From assembly GCA_036796975.1 (NCBI GenBank), contig DAIRBY010000010.1, forward strand, positions 7,970-71,969: a DNA stretch of 64,000 nt, in the 5' to 3' direction. Positions 49,758 to 59,325 of this stretch are shown here, in pieces. Every line of letters begins with the position of its first letter. The first letter of the stretch is position 1. A model generated the notes under the pieces. That model did no database searches and was not told the origin of the DNA. It worked only from the letters and a program-made list of their open reading frames with translations. Source of the stretch: UBA8190 sp003453695 (GTDB taxonomy: Bacteria > Actinomycetota > Acidimicrobiia > Acidimicrobiales > UBA8190). The position numbers and the translations under genes are program-made.

Positions 49758-52112
49758 GTGACCGACCACCCCCTGGCGCCGGAGGAGGCCCGCCTCCTCG
49801 ATGCCTACTGGCGAGCCGCCAACTATCTGTCGGTGGGGCAGATCTACCTGCTCGACAACCCCCTGCTGCGCGAGCCGCTGCGCCCCGAGCACACCAAACC
49901 CCGGCTGCTCGGTCACTGGGGGACGACGCCGGGGCTCAACTTCGTGTACGTCCACATGAACCGGGTCATCCGCAACTGGGGCCTCGACGCCATCTACGTC
50001 TTCGGGCCGGGCCACGGCGGGCCGGCGGCCGTGGCCAACGCCTACCTCGAGGGCACCTACACCGAGCTGTACCCCCACATCACCAAGGACGCTGACGGAC
50101 TGCGGGCGCTGTTCCGTCAGTTCTCCTTTCCCGGCGGCATACCGAGCCACGTCGCCCCCGAGACACCGGGCTCCATCCACGAAGGTGGCGAGCTGGGCTA
50201 TGCACTGGCCCACGCCTACGGCGCAGCCTTCGACAACCCGAACCTGTTGGTGTGCTGCGTGATCGGCGACGGCGAGGCCGAGACGGGCCCGCTCGCCACC
50301 GGCTGGCACTCGAACAAATTCCTCGACCCCGTCACCGACGGCGCCGTGCTGCCCATCCTGCACCTGAACGGCTACAAGATCGCCAACCCCACCGTCCTCG
50401 CCCGCATCGGCGACGACGAGCTCACCTCGTTGCTGGAGGGCTACGGACATCGTGTCCACTGGGTGTCGGGCGACGACCCCGCCCAGATGCACCAGGAGAT
50501 GGCGGCCACCTTGGACGACGTGGTGGGAACCATCACCGACATCCAGCGGCACGCTCGAGCCCAGGCCGACCCCACCCGTCCCCGCTGGCCCATGATCGTG
50601 CTGCGCACCCCGAAAGGCTGGACCGGCCCGAAGACCGTCGACGGCCTGGCCACCGAGGGGACCTGGCGCTCGCACCAGGTGCCGCTCCCCGACGTGCGCA
50701 CCAACGCCGACCACCGCAAGCAGCTCGACTCCTGGTTGCGGAGCTATCGCCCCGAAGAGCTCTTCGACGCCGCCGGCGCCCTGCGGGCGGAACTGGCCGA
50801 CCTGCCTCCCAAGGCGGAGGCCCGCATGAGCGCCAGCCCCCACGCCAACGGAGGGCTCCTGCGCAAGGACCTGACCATGCCCGACTTCCGCCACTACCAG
50901 GTGGAGGTGAAGCAGCCCGGCACCACCTGGAGCGAGGCCACCCGCGTGTGCGGGGAGCTGCTGCGCGACGTGATCGCCCGCAACCCGAAGCAGTTCCGTC
51001 TCTTCGGTCCCGACGAGACGGCCTCGAACAAGCTCCAGGACGTCTTCGAGGTGACGAGCCGGCAGTGGGAGGCCGAACGCCTCGACAGCGACGACCACCT
51101 GGCACCGGCAGGCGCCGTCATGGAGGTCCTGTCCGAGCACCAGTGCCAGGGCTGGCTCGAGGGATACCTGCTCACCGGCCGCCACGGGGTGTTCAACTGC
51201 TACGAGGCCTTCATCCACATCGTGGACTCGATGTTCAACCAGCACGCCAAATGGCTCAAGTCCACCAATCGCATCCCGTGGCGACGGCCGCTGGCGTCGC
51301 TCAACTACCTGCTCTCCAGCCACGTGTGGCGCCAGGACCACAACGGGTTCTCCCATCAGGACCCGGGGTTCATCGATCACGTGGTCAACAAGAAGGCGGA
51401 GGTGATCCGGGTCTACCTCCCTCCCGACACCAACTGCCTGTTGTCGGTGATGGACCACTGCCTGCGCAGCCAGCAGTACGTGAACGTGGTGGTGGCCGGC
51501 AAGCAGCCTTCGCTCAACTACCTGTCCATGGACGACGCCGTGGCGCACTGCACGAGAGGGCTCGGGATCTGGGACTGGGCCTCGAACGACGACGGGGACC
51601 CCGACGTCGTCATGGCCTGCTGCGGCGACGTGCCCACCTTGGAGACGCTGGCCGCCGTGGACCTGCTGCGCCGGCACCTGCCCGAGCTCAAGGTCCGGGT
51701 GGTGAACGTGGTCGACCTGATGCGCCTCGAGCCCGACACCGAGCACCCCCACGGCCTCGACGACCGCGACTTCGACACGATCTTCACGACCGACAAGCAC
51801 GTGATCTTCGCCTACCACGGGTACCCGTTGTTGATCCACCGCCTGGCCTACCGGCGCACCAACCACGCCAACTTCCACGTGCGCGGCTACAAGGAGGAGG
51901 GCACGACCACCACCCCCTTCGACATGGTTATGCTCAACGACCTCGACCGGTTCCATCTCGTCATGGACGTGATCGACCGGGTGCCCGGGTTGGGGTCCCA
52001 CGCCGCCGAGCTGCACCAGCACATGGCGGACGAGCGGATGCGGTGCCGGGCGGCCACCCGCGTCGAGGGCGAGGACCCGCCCGACATCAGCGGGTGGACC
52101 TGGCCGTACTGA
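49758..52112 (+). CDS. xfp: Xylulose-5-phosphate/fructose-6-phosphate phosphoketolase
   Basis: A 784-residue thiamine-diphosphate enzyme. IYVFGPGHGGPAAVANAYLEGTY, GGIPSHVAPETPGSIHEGGELGYALAHAYGA and the TPP-binding VIGDGEAETGPLATGWHSNKF are diagnostic. It splits xylulose-5-phosphate (and fructose-6-phosphate) with phosphate to acetyl phosphate. The GTG at 49758 has AAGGAG 7 bases upstream. The acetate kinase gene follows after 3 bases, so acetyl phosphate is converted to acetate and ATP in one operon. Confidence 0.96.
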   Translation: MTDHPLAPEEARLLDAYWRAANYLSVGQIYLLDNPLLREPLRPEHTKPRLLGHWGTTPGLNFVYVHMNRVIRNWGLDAIYVFGPGHGGPAAVANAYLEGTYTELYPHITKDADGLRALFRQFSFPGGIPSHVAPETPGSIHEGGELGYALAHAYGAAFDNPNLLVCCVIGDGEAETGPLATGWHSNKFLDPVTDGAVLPILHLNGYKIANPTVLARIGDDELTSLLEGYGHRVHWVSGDDPAQMHQEMAATLDDVVGTITDIQRHARAQADPTRPRWPMIVLRTPKGWTGPKTVDGLATEGTWRSHQVPLPDVRTNADHRKQLDSWLRSYRPEELFDAAGALRAELADLPPKAEARMSASPHANGGLLRKDLTMPDFRHYQVEVKQPGTTWSEATRVCGELLRDVIARNPKQFRLFGPDETASNKLQDVFEVTSRQWEAERLDSDDHLAPAGAVMEVLSEHQCQGWLEGYLLTGRHGVFNCYEAFIHIVDSMFNQHAKWLKSTNRIPWRRPLASLNYLLSSHVWRQDHNGFSHQDPGFIDHVVNKKAEVIRVYLPPDTNCLLSVMDHCLRSQQYVNVVVAGKQPSLNYLSMDDAVAHCTRGLGIWDWASNDDGDPDVVMACCGDVPTLETLAAVDLLRRHLPELKVRVVNVVDLMRLEPDTEHPHGLDDRDFDTIFTTDKHVIFAYHGYPLLIHRLAYRRTNHANFHVRGYKEEGTTTTPFDMVMLNDLDRFHLVMDVIDRVPGLGSHAAELHQHMADERMRCRAATRVEGEDPPDISGWTWPY

Positions 52113-52115
52113 GTC

Positions 52116-53204
52116 GTGCGCCTGCTCATCGTCAACGTGGGCTCATCGAGCCTCAAGCTGTCGGTGCTCGACGGCACAGAGCTGGTGGCGTCCGAGAACC
52201 TGGCCACCCGGGAAGAGGCCCTCGACGAGAAGGCGATCGAGCAGGCCATCGCCGGGCACGGGCCCTTCGACGCCGTGGGACATCGCATCGTCCACGGCGG
52301 CACCGAGTTCACCGGGGCGGTGGTGGTCGACGACCGGGTACGGCAGCAGCTGCAGGGCCTCGTCGACCTGGCCCCCCTGCACCTGCCCAGGTCACTCGAA
52401 GGCCTGGACCTGTTCAGGAGGCTCCTGCCCCAGCTGCCCGCCGCCGCCTGTTTCGACACGGCCTTCCACGCCTCGATCCCCGAGGCGGCGGCGACCTACG
52501 CCATCCCCGCCGAGTGGCGACGGCGATGGCCGCTGCGGCGCTTCGGCTTCCACGGCCTGTCCCATGCCTACGCCTCGAAGCGAGTCGCCGAGCTTCTGTC
52601 GCGCCCCGTCGAGTCGTTGCGCATCGTGACCTGCCATCTCGGGTCGGGGGCGTCGCTGGCGGCCGTGCACCACGGGGTGTCGGTGGACACGACCATGGGG
52701 TTCACCCCCCTCGAGGGTCTGGTGATGGCCACCCGCTCCGGCACGGTCGACCCCGGGCTGGTGCTCTGGCTCGAGCAGCACGTGGGCTTGCCTTCCGCCG
52801 AGCTGGCCTCGGCCCTGGAACGGCGTTCGGGCCTGACCGGGCTGGCGGGCACCGGGGACATGCGCGCCGTGCTCGAGGCCGAGGCTCGCGGTGACGCGCA
52901 GGCGTCACTGGCCGTCGCCGTGTACCTCCACCGCCTGCGGGGGGCCGTCTGTGCCATGGCGGCGGCCATGGAGGGCCTCGACGTGCTGGTGTTCACCGGA
53001 GGAGTGGGCGAGCGGGCACCGACCATCCGCACCCGCGCCGCCCGGGGGCTCGGCTTCATCGGCATCGAGGTCGACGAGCAGGCCGACGCCGCCGCCCAGC
53101 CCGACGCCGAGGTGACGGCGGCGGGGGCGCCGGTGCGCACGTGGGTGATCGAGGCCCGTGAGGACCTGCAGATGGCACAGGAGCTCGAGCGCCTGTTGGC
53201 GTGA
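52116..53204 (+). CDS. ackA: Acetate kinase
   Basis: A 362-residue ASKHA-fold kinase, slightly shorter than the usual 400. LIVNVGSSSLKLSV (the usual Asn and Ser for phosphate), HRIVHGG, FDTAFHASIPEAA, FGFHGLSHAYAS, CHLGSGASLAAV, GFTPLEGLVMATRSGTVDPG and VFTGGVGERAP are all present. It makes ATP from the acetyl phosphate produced by the phosphoketolase immediately upstream. Confidence 0.95.
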   Translation: MRLLIVNVGSSSLKLSVLDGTELVASENLATREEALDEKAIEQAIAGHGPFDAVGHRIVHGGTEFTGAVVVDDRVRQQLQGLVDLAPLHLPRSLEGLDLFRRLLPQLPAAACFDTAFHASIPEAAATYAIPAEWRRRWPLRRFGFHGLSHAYASKRVAELLSRPVESLRIVTCHLGSGASLAAVHHGVSVDTTMGFTPLEGLVMATRSGTVDPGLVLWLEQHVGLPSAELASALERRSGLTGLAGTGDMRAVLEAEARGDAQASLAVAVYLHRLRGAVCAMAAAMEGLDVLVFTGGVGERAPTIRTRAARGLGFIGIEVDEQADAAAQPDAEVTAAGAPVRTWVIEAREDLQMAQELERLLA

Positions 53205-53227
53205 GTGCACCGGTCAGCCCGGTTCGA

Positions 53228-54517
53228 TCACCCCAGCGAGGCGCAGTTGCTCGGATAGGGGCCGCCGGCCAGGCGGGCCTGGAGGAACGGACCGGTCTGC
53301 GGCTCGAAGAGCGCACCGGCGTCCTGGTGGGAGGCGCCCGGGTACTCCTGGAACTCGACCGGCACCCCTTCGTGGCAGTACTGGCGGGCCAGGGACTCCA
53401 CGTCGGCAGCGACCATGGCGCCGTCGCCGGTCCCGTCGGCGTTGCCCACGGCCATGAAGAGCTGTTCCTTGGGGCTCGGGTGCGTCGGCGCCGTTCCCAT
53501 GGTCTGATCGGAGAGCCAGGAGGAGAACGGCAGAGTGTGGAGGAGATCCTGATAGGGCGGGGCCATGAGCTTCGCCATGGTGAGTCCCGGGTAATTACCG
53601 AACACCGACCCGATGCAGACCTGATCCTCTTGGCTGGCCACCGTCTGGCCGTACGGCGACGACAGGTATCCGTCCAGCTGCTGGAGGTCCACCCCGTAGG
53701 CACGCGCCAGGCCGATGAGGATGCCCGGTATGGCCGCCGAGTACGTGACGGTGCCGTTCACGTAGGAAAACAGATGGGCGTCGTTGACAGGGAGGCCGCC
53801 CATAGCCGCGCCGACCAGGTTGAGCTCGGGGGCGTAACCGGGTGCCAGTTCGCTCGTGGGCGCCAGCTCGCTTGCCCAGTCGGCGGCCACCGCGCCTCCC
53901 GAGTACCCGGACAGCCCCACGGGGGTGCCGGGACCGACGCGGAGATAGGACTCCGTCGCCCGGGCGGCGTCGAGGGTGGCGTACCCGGACTCACGGCCGG
54001 CCATCCAGTGAAGAAGCAGGGACCCCTCGAAGTCGGGCACGGTGACGACGTCCCCCTGGGACAGGTACCAGGCGACGAGCAGCTCCTCTTCGTCGGCCTC
54101 CTGCTGGTTGGCCGATCCTGGATCCCCACCGCGAAGGGTGTAGCTCGGGTCGCACTGGACGCCGAGGCCGTCGTAGAAGCTCAGGTACTCGACGATGCGG
54201 GGAACGACTGGGATCGGGGTGGGCATGAGGACCGTCGTCACGGTCACCATCGGGTTGCCCTGCTGATCGGTGGTGCGATACAGCAGCTGCTCCGCCTGCA
54301 CGGGCGTGGACGTGGCGGTGCCCAAGGTGACATTCACGGACCGTTGGGCGAGCACCTTCCCAGGAGGGACGTTCAGAGATCCCGAATACGAATAGAAGGG
54401 GTCCTGTCCTGGCGGAAGGGGTGCCGACGCCGAAGCCAGCGGCACCGGAGTGATCAACGGAACCCCAGCGAGGGATGCCAGGAGCAAGCCCGCCCACACC
54501 AGCCCGTGCCGCCGCAC
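53228..54517 (-). CDS. Secreted lipase-family alpha/beta hydrolase
   Basis: A 429-residue protein with a signal peptide (GLVWAGLLLASLAGVPLITPVPLASA). The nucleophile elbow is GLSGYSGGAVAADWAS (GxSxG). The overall pattern (YRTTDQQGNPMVTVTTVLMP, then DFEGSLLLHWMAGRESGYATLDA) matches the secretory LIP-type lipases known from fungi and actinobacteria. It probably hydrolyses external esters. The GTG start at 54517 directly precedes the basic n-region. Confidence 0.87.
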   Translation of the reverse strand: MRRHGLVWAGLLLASLAGVPLITPVPLASASAPLPPGQDPFYSYSGSLNVPPGKVLAQRSVNVTLGTATSTPVQAEQLLYRTTDQQGNPMVTVTTVLMPTPIPVVPRIVEYLSFYDGLGVQCDPSYTLRGGDPGSANQQEADEEELLVAWYLSQGDVVTVPDFEGSLLLHWMAGRESGYATLDAARATESYLRVGPGTPVGLSGYSGGAVAADWASELAPTSELAPGYAPELNLVGAAMGGLPVNDAHLFSYVNGTVTYSAAIPGILIGLARAYGVDLQQLDGYLSSPYGQTVASQEDQVCIGSVFGNYPGLTMAKLMAPPYQDLLHTLPFSSWLSDQTMGTAPTHPSPKEQLFMAVGNADGTGDGAMVAADVESLARQYCHEGVPVEFQEYPGASHQDAGALFEPQTGPFLQARLAGGPYPSNCASLG

Positions 54518-54566
54518 GCGCTCTAGCTCACCAGAGCGAGTTCCGGGCGTCCAGCGGAGCAGTGGC

Positions 54567-56141
54567 TCAGCGCCAGCCCTGCAGCAGGCCCGAGTTGCGC
54601 AACGCCGACCACTGACTGTCGGGTGGGCGCATCACGGGCGGCGCCGGAAGCGACTGGCCACCGACGGCGGGCCCTCCGGTGGGATCGCCGGGGACGTCGC
54701 AACCGGACGACACGAAGGGCGCCAGCAAGGGCAGGTCGGGCACCCGGGAGTCCGATGCCGGGCGGAGCGCAGCCCCCAAGTTGCTGAGCGCCGTGGTGGA
54801 GCCCGGTCCGGCCGGGATCGAGGCGTCCCTGGGAGTGAGCGGTGCCAGCCCCCAGTTGCTCTCGATGAACGCCAGGATCGACGTGTGGTCGAACATGGTC
54901 GGGACCACCCGGGGGTTCGAGGGGTCGCCTTTGGTACGGGGCGAGGCGATGATGCAGGGCACCCGGAAGCCCGAGAGCACGCCGGTGATGGTCCCGTCGG
55001 CGGCACGCTGCACGTCCACCGTGTCGATGTACTGGTTGCCGGGGGCCACGAACGGAGGGGGGACATGATCGAAGAACCCGCCCCACTCGTCGTAGTTGAC
55101 CACCAACATGGTCCGCTCCCACAGCGGGCCGTCGGCCAGGGCGTGGAACACCTCTGACAGGAAGGCGTCGCCGGCCCGCAGGTCGGACAGCGGGTGGTCG
55201 TCGCCCGAGGTCCCGCTCCCCTCGTCCTCGAACCTGGGGTCGACGAAGGCCACGTTGGGCAGCGTTCCGGCAGCGGCGTCGGCCAGGAACTGCGGGTACT
55301 GCGCGGAGATGGGGATGAACCTGGCTCCCCACAGGCCGAGGAAGGGCAGGTCGCTGAAGTAGTACTTGCCCGTCGGGCCGCCCACCTGGTTGAGCCGGTC
55401 CCAGATGGCGGGCATGGTCGACGGTGATGCAGGGAGCCCGGTGCTGTCCGGCGCGTCGCTGTCGGGTGCCGTGGTGTCATTGAGGCGATCGGTCTGGGCG
55501 GCGTGCTGGAAGAACCGGTTGGGCCAGGTGGCGGTGAGGATCGAGCAGAAGTAGTTGTCGCAGGTGGTGTAGTTGAGTGCCAGCTGCGTGGAGAACTGGC
55601 GGGCGCCGGCGAGGTAGTAGCTCAAGGCGTACTCGGTGTTCTCGGGATCCAACAGGAAGCCGTCCATCTGGGCGTCCGGGCCGCGCTGGATGCGGCCGCC
55701 GGTGTAGCCGTGGTCCTGGTCCTGCTGCCCACACCCGTTGAGCTGGGTGGTCCGCCAGATGGGATGGAGCGTGCCGTTGCGGTCGGGGTAGACGAACGAC
55801 TGGAACCGGGCGTCGTCGACGACGGCGCCGTCGGGTCCCAGACCGGTGCCGTTGGCGTTGGGCATCCACCCCATGAAGTGGTCGAAGCTCCGGTTCTCCA
55901 TCATCACGACCACCACGTGGTCGATGCCCGAGGCCCCGGGGACCGGCGTGGTGGAGGGCACCGAGATGGGCCCGACGTTCACCACCGGCCTGAGCTCGGG
56001 TGTTCGAGCCGCCGTACCCAGGAGCACTGCCCCCGCCCCGCCGAGGGCCCCTTTGAGGAAGGCCCGCCGAGACGGGGTCAGGCGAGTCTCGTTCCCACGC
56101 TGCCCGTGGGGCAGCGGCGACCGATCCGTTGGAGCGCCCAC
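54567..56141 (-). CDS. Tat-exported phosphoesterase (phospholipase C/acid phosphatase family)
   Basis: About 524 residues. The twin-arginine signal is SRRAFLKGALGGAGAVLLG. The family signature VVVMMENRSFDHFMGWMP, the later HPLSDLRAGDAFLSEV and VVNYDEWGGFFDHVPPP, and DHTSILAFIESNWG give the metal- and phosphate-binding sites. It cleaves phosphoester head groups outside the cell. GTG at 56141 is preferred, with GGAGG 5 bases upstream; a TATCGT -10-like box lies about 45 bases upstream. GTG at 56213 is the longer option. A lipase gene follows 49 bases later, so the two may work together on lipids. Confidence 0.88.
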   Translation of the reverse strand: MGAPTDRSPLPHGQRGNETRLTPSRRAFLKGALGGAGAVLLGTAARTPELRPVVNVGPISVPSTTPVPGASGIDHVVVVMMENRSFDHFMGWMPNANGTGLGPDGAVVDDARFQSFVYPDRNGTLHPIWRTTQLNGCGQQDQDHGYTGGRIQRGPDAQMDGFLLDPENTEYALSYYLAGARQFSTQLALNYTTCDNYFCSILTATWPNRFFQHAAQTDRLNDTTAPDSDAPDSTGLPASPSTMPAIWDRLNQVGGPTGKYYFSDLPFLGLWGARFIPISAQYPQFLADAAAGTLPNVAFVDPRFEDEGSGTSGDDHPLSDLRAGDAFLSEVFHALADGPLWERTMLVVNYDEWGGFFDHVPPPFVAPGNQYIDTVDVQRAADGTITGVLSGFRVPCIIASPRTKGDPSNPRVVPTMFDHTSILAFIESNWGLAPLTPRDASIPAGPGSTTALSNLGAALRPASDSRVPDLPLLAPFVSSGCDVPGDPTGGPAVGGQSLPAPPVMRPPDSQWSALRNSGLLQGWR

Positions 56142-56260
56142 CTCGTCCTCCGTCCGGTCCGTCCGCCACGGACTCGAACGGCGAGGACGATACCAATCCT
56201 GTTCGAACGGCACCTAACCGGCCGGTGACGCGCCCGCAAAACCTCACGACAATTCCGTGA

Positions 56261-57217
56261 TCAGTTCCACGGCAGCGCCGCTCTCGTCTGCCAGTAGGCG
56301 ACCGGGTCCTCCCGGAGGCGGTCGAGTTGCTCGACCGTCTCGAGGCGGGGCTGGACCTCCAACGCCCCGAGGTTGCTCTCCAACTGGCCCACGGTGGCGG
56401 CACCGCTCAGGGCGACGGTGACCCACGGCTGGGCCAGGACGACCGCCAGGGCCAGCGCGTCCGGCGTGGTCCCGAGATCGAGGGCGGCCTGACGGAGCAC
56501 GGGAATTGCATCGCGACCGGCGAGCCGGCCGTTGGCGAGCGGCTCCTTCACGATGACCCCGAGCCCGGCCGCATGCGCCTCGGACAGTGCGTCCTCGGCC
56601 GAGCGCTCGAGGAGGTTCCAGGTGGCCTGGACGGTGTCGAAGCCCCCGACGTCGAGAGCGCGCAGGATCGTCCGGGACTGTCCCGGCCCCGTCACGGTGA
56701 GCCCGATGGCCAGCCCGTTCTCCCGTTGCCGCGCCAGCTCCTCGAGAACCGCGGCATCGTCCAACACGCCGCTGTCCACGGTGGCGGAATGGATCTGATA
56801 GAGGCGGAGCGCCGGTCCGAGCAAGGACCTCGACTCAGCCAGTTGCCGGCGAAGCGTGTCGACCGACAGATCCTTGACCTCGGGCACGGGCGCGTCCACG
56901 CGCCAGCCCGCCGTGTACGTGTAGCCCCACTTCGAGCCGATGGTGACCTGGCCTGGTCCCAGTGCGCGCCGTTCGAGCCAAGAGCCCAAGAACGACTCTG
57001 CCCTGCCATAGGAGCGGGCCGCGTCGAAGTAGCGCACACCGCCGGCACAGGCGGCGTCGAGCACGCGGTGGGCGCCCTGCTCCATCGACGCCTCGTCCGT
57101 GTGTCCGCCGAGGTCCGACCCGTGTCCCAGATTGATGTAGCCGGGCCGGCCCAGAGCAGCCAGGCCCAGGCCCATCCGGCTGGCCACCAGCGCGGTGTCG
57201 CCGAGGGTGGTGAGCAC
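56261..57217 (-). CDS. Aldo/keto reductase
   Basis: A 318-residue TIM barrel. AGGVRYFDAARSYGRAESFLG carries the catalytic Asp and Tyr. The usual Lys is in TIGSKWGY, and YQIHSATVDSG has the active-site His. It reduces an aldehyde or ketone with NAD(P)H. The C-terminal ALSGAATVGQLESNLGAL is the cofactor region. The GTG start is 3 bases after the acyl-CoA dehydrogenase stop. Confidence 0.88.
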   Translation of the reverse strand: MLTTLGDTALVASRMGLGLAALGRPGYINLGHGSDLGGHTDEASMEQGAHRVLDAACAGGVRYFDAARSYGRAESFLGSWLERRALGPGQVTIGSKWGYTYTAGWRVDAPVPEVKDLSVDTLRRQLAESRSLLGPALRLYQIHSATVDSGVLDDAAVLEELARQRENGLAIGLTVTGPGQSRTILRALDVGGFDTVQATWNLLERSAEDALSEAHAAGLGVIVKEPLANGRLAGRDAIPVLRQAALDLGTTPDALALAVVLAQPWVTVALSGAATVGQLESNLGALEVQPRLETVEQLDRLREDPVAYWQTRAALPWN

Positions 57218-57220
57218 CCG

Positions 57221-59212
57221 TCAGCCTTCCGGCGAAACCTCCCCGTTGGCGGCGACGTTGGCCGAGGTGGTGGCCTTGGCCGCCCTGGTGGAGCGGCTCC
57301 GCGCCTTGGGCGGCTGCTCGTGGCCGAGCTCGGCCGCCAGCAAGGACGGGTCGATGATGCCCGCCTCGGCCCATAGGTACCTGCCGTCGAGCACCTTCTG
57401 GGCGGCGTCGTAGTTCTCGTCGTCGTCGTTGCGCCACAGGTCCGAGAACAGCTTGTCGACCCGCCGGCGCGAACCCCGGCAGAACAGATCGGCGAGCTCC
57501 TGGGCGCCCGGGGCGTCCGGTGAGCCGTCGTCCATGAGCATCTTGGCCCTCACGCACGCCGCGCTCATGGCGTAGAGCTCGGCTCCGATGTCGACGATGC
57601 GGCCGAGGAACCCCTGCTTGCGCTCGAGCCGGGCCTGCCAGCGCGACATGCCGTAGAAGGTCGAGCGAGCCAGCTTCCGGCTGGCGCGTTCGGCGAAGCG
57701 CAGGTGGGGGGCCAGCACCTCCCCCATCTCGGCATAGCCGCCTGGTCGCTGCCCCGGACCCGAGGCCAGCTTGGGCAGCCACTTCGCATAGAAGGTGGCC
57801 GCACTCCGGGCGCCCTTCACCTTGTCGGCCAGCTTGAGCTCGGGGTCCACCAGCGCTCCCGCCACCGTCAGGTGCTGGTCGACCGCCTCCCGGGCGATGA
57901 GGAGCTTCATGATCTCGCTGGATCCTTCGAAGATCCGCCCGATGCGCAGGTCGCGCAGGATCTGCTCGGCCGGGACAGGTGGCTCACCGCGAGCCCGCAG
58001 CGACTCCGCCGTCTCGAAGCCGCGCCCTCCGCGGATCTGGACCATCTCGTCGGCCACGGTCCAGGCCATTTCCGAGCAGAACAGCTTGGCCAGCGCAGCC
58101 TCGATGCGGATGTCGTTCTGCTCCTCGTCGGCCAGGAGGCTCGAAAGCTCCACCACGGCGTCCATGGCGTAGGTCAGCCCGGCGATGAAGGCGATCTTGT
58201 GAGCGATCGCCTCGTGCTTGCCGATGGGCATGCCCCACTGCACCCGCTCGTTCGACCACTGGCGGACGATCTTGAGCGAAAGCTTGGCCGCCGAGGCACA
58301 GGTGGCAGGAAGCGACAGGCGGCCGGTGTTCAAGGTGGTGAGCGCCACCCGCAGGCCGCGCCCGATCCCGCCCACGACGTTCTCGGCGGGCACCCGGACG
58401 TTCTCGAAGCGCGTCACCCCGTTCTCGATCCCCTTGAGGCCCATGAACTGGTTGCGGTGGAGCACGGTGATGCCCGGTGACTTGGCGTCGACCACGAAGG
58501 CGGTGATCCCTCCCCGGTGGGCACTCGAGGGAGGAACAACGGCCATGACCACGAGCAGGTCGGCCACGACCCCGTTGGTGGTCCACAGCTTCGTCCCGTT
58601 GACGACGTAGGCGGTGCCGTCGTCGGTGGGGACGGCGGTGGCGCTCATGCGGGCGGGGTCGCTTCCCACGTCGGGCTCGGTGAGGAGGAAGGCACTCACC
58701 TCGTCCTTGGCGACTCTCGGGAGGAACTTCTGCTTCTGCTCCTCGGTGCCGAAGAGCTTGAGCGGCTGCGGCACGCCGATCGACTGATGGGCGCTCAGCA
58801 GGGTGGACAGCGCGCTGTGGGCCGTGTTGGCCAGAGCCAGCGCCCGGTTGTAGTAGAGGTTCGACAGACCGAGCCCTCCGTACTTCTCGTCGACCTTCAT
58901 CCCCAGGGCGCCCAGGTGCGAGAGGCCCTTCACGACGTGCTCGGGGATGCGCGCTTCGCGCTCGATCTGCAGCGGGTCGACCTCTTCACGCAAGAAGGCC
59001 TCGAGCTTGGCCAGGAACGGTTCGCCCTTGCGCTGCGCCTCGGCCGACGGCTTGGGGTGGGGATGGATGAGGTCGAGTCGCAGGTGCCCGAGGAACAGCT
59101 CCTTGCCGAAGCTCGGCTTGGCCCACTCGGTCTCTCGGGCAGCTTCTGCGACTTGGCGGGCTTCCTTCTCGGTGACGCTGGACTTGGGAGAAACGGAATC
59201 GGTGGCGCTCAT
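57221..59212 (-). CDS. Large acyl-CoA dehydrogenase (VLCAD-like)
   Basis: A 663-residue FAD enzyme. The usual fold (residues of about 35-430) has ALGMKVDEKYGGLGLSNLYYNR, FLLTEPDVGSDPARM, YVVNGTKLWTTNGVVADLL and QIRGGRGFETAESL, followed by the RIFEGSSEIMK block. A helical C-terminal extension of about 200 residues and a Lys/Ser/Thr-rich tail resemble very-long-chain dehydrogenases. The catalytic Glu is probably in that FEGSSEIM region. It oxidises acyl-CoA to enoyl-CoA. ATG at 59212 has an ideal AGGAGGT site. Confidence 0.9.
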   Translation of the reverse strand: MSATDSVSPKSSVTEKEARQVAEAARETEWAKPSFGKELFLGHLRLDLIHPHPKPSAEAQRKGEPFLAKLEAFLREEVDPLQIEREARIPEHVVKGLSHLGALGMKVDEKYGGLGLSNLYYNRALALANTAHSALSTLLSAHQSIGVPQPLKLFGTEEQKQKFLPRVAKDEVSAFLLTEPDVGSDPARMSATAVPTDDGTAYVVNGTKLWTTNGVVADLLVVMAVVPPSSAHRGGITAFVVDAKSPGITVLHRNQFMGLKGIENGVTRFENVRVPAENVVGGIGRGLRVALTTLNTGRLSLPATCASAAKLSLKIVRQWSNERVQWGMPIGKHEAIAHKIAFIAGLTYAMDAVVELSSLLADEEQNDIRIEAALAKLFCSEMAWTVADEMVQIRGGRGFETAESLRARGEPPVPAEQILRDLRIGRIFEGSSEIMKLLIAREAVDQHLTVAGALVDPELKLADKVKGARSAATFYAKWLPKLASGPGQRPGGYAEMGEVLAPHLRFAERASRKLARSTFYGMSRWQARLERKQGFLGRIVDIGAELYAMSAACVRAKMLMDDGSPDAPGAQELADLFCRGSRRRVDKLFSDLWRNDDDENYDAAQKVLDGRYLWAEAGIIDPSLLAAELGHEQPPKARSRSTRAAKATTSANVAANGEVSPEG

Positions 59213-59325
59213 CGGGGGACCTCCTGGCCGTGACAGCCCTGGTCCCCGACGGTACCCGACGGTCGAGCGTCCTGCGCCGCCTGCAGGATCGGGCCAGGTC
59301 GTTCGCAACGAAGCCGACGGCGGAG

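Noticed and set aside
49692..52022. Minus-strand frame of 776 codons, and a plus-strand frame of 880 codons at 50252-52894.
   Set aside because: Both are shadows of the phosphoketolase and acetate kinase genes, whose motifs are unmistakable.
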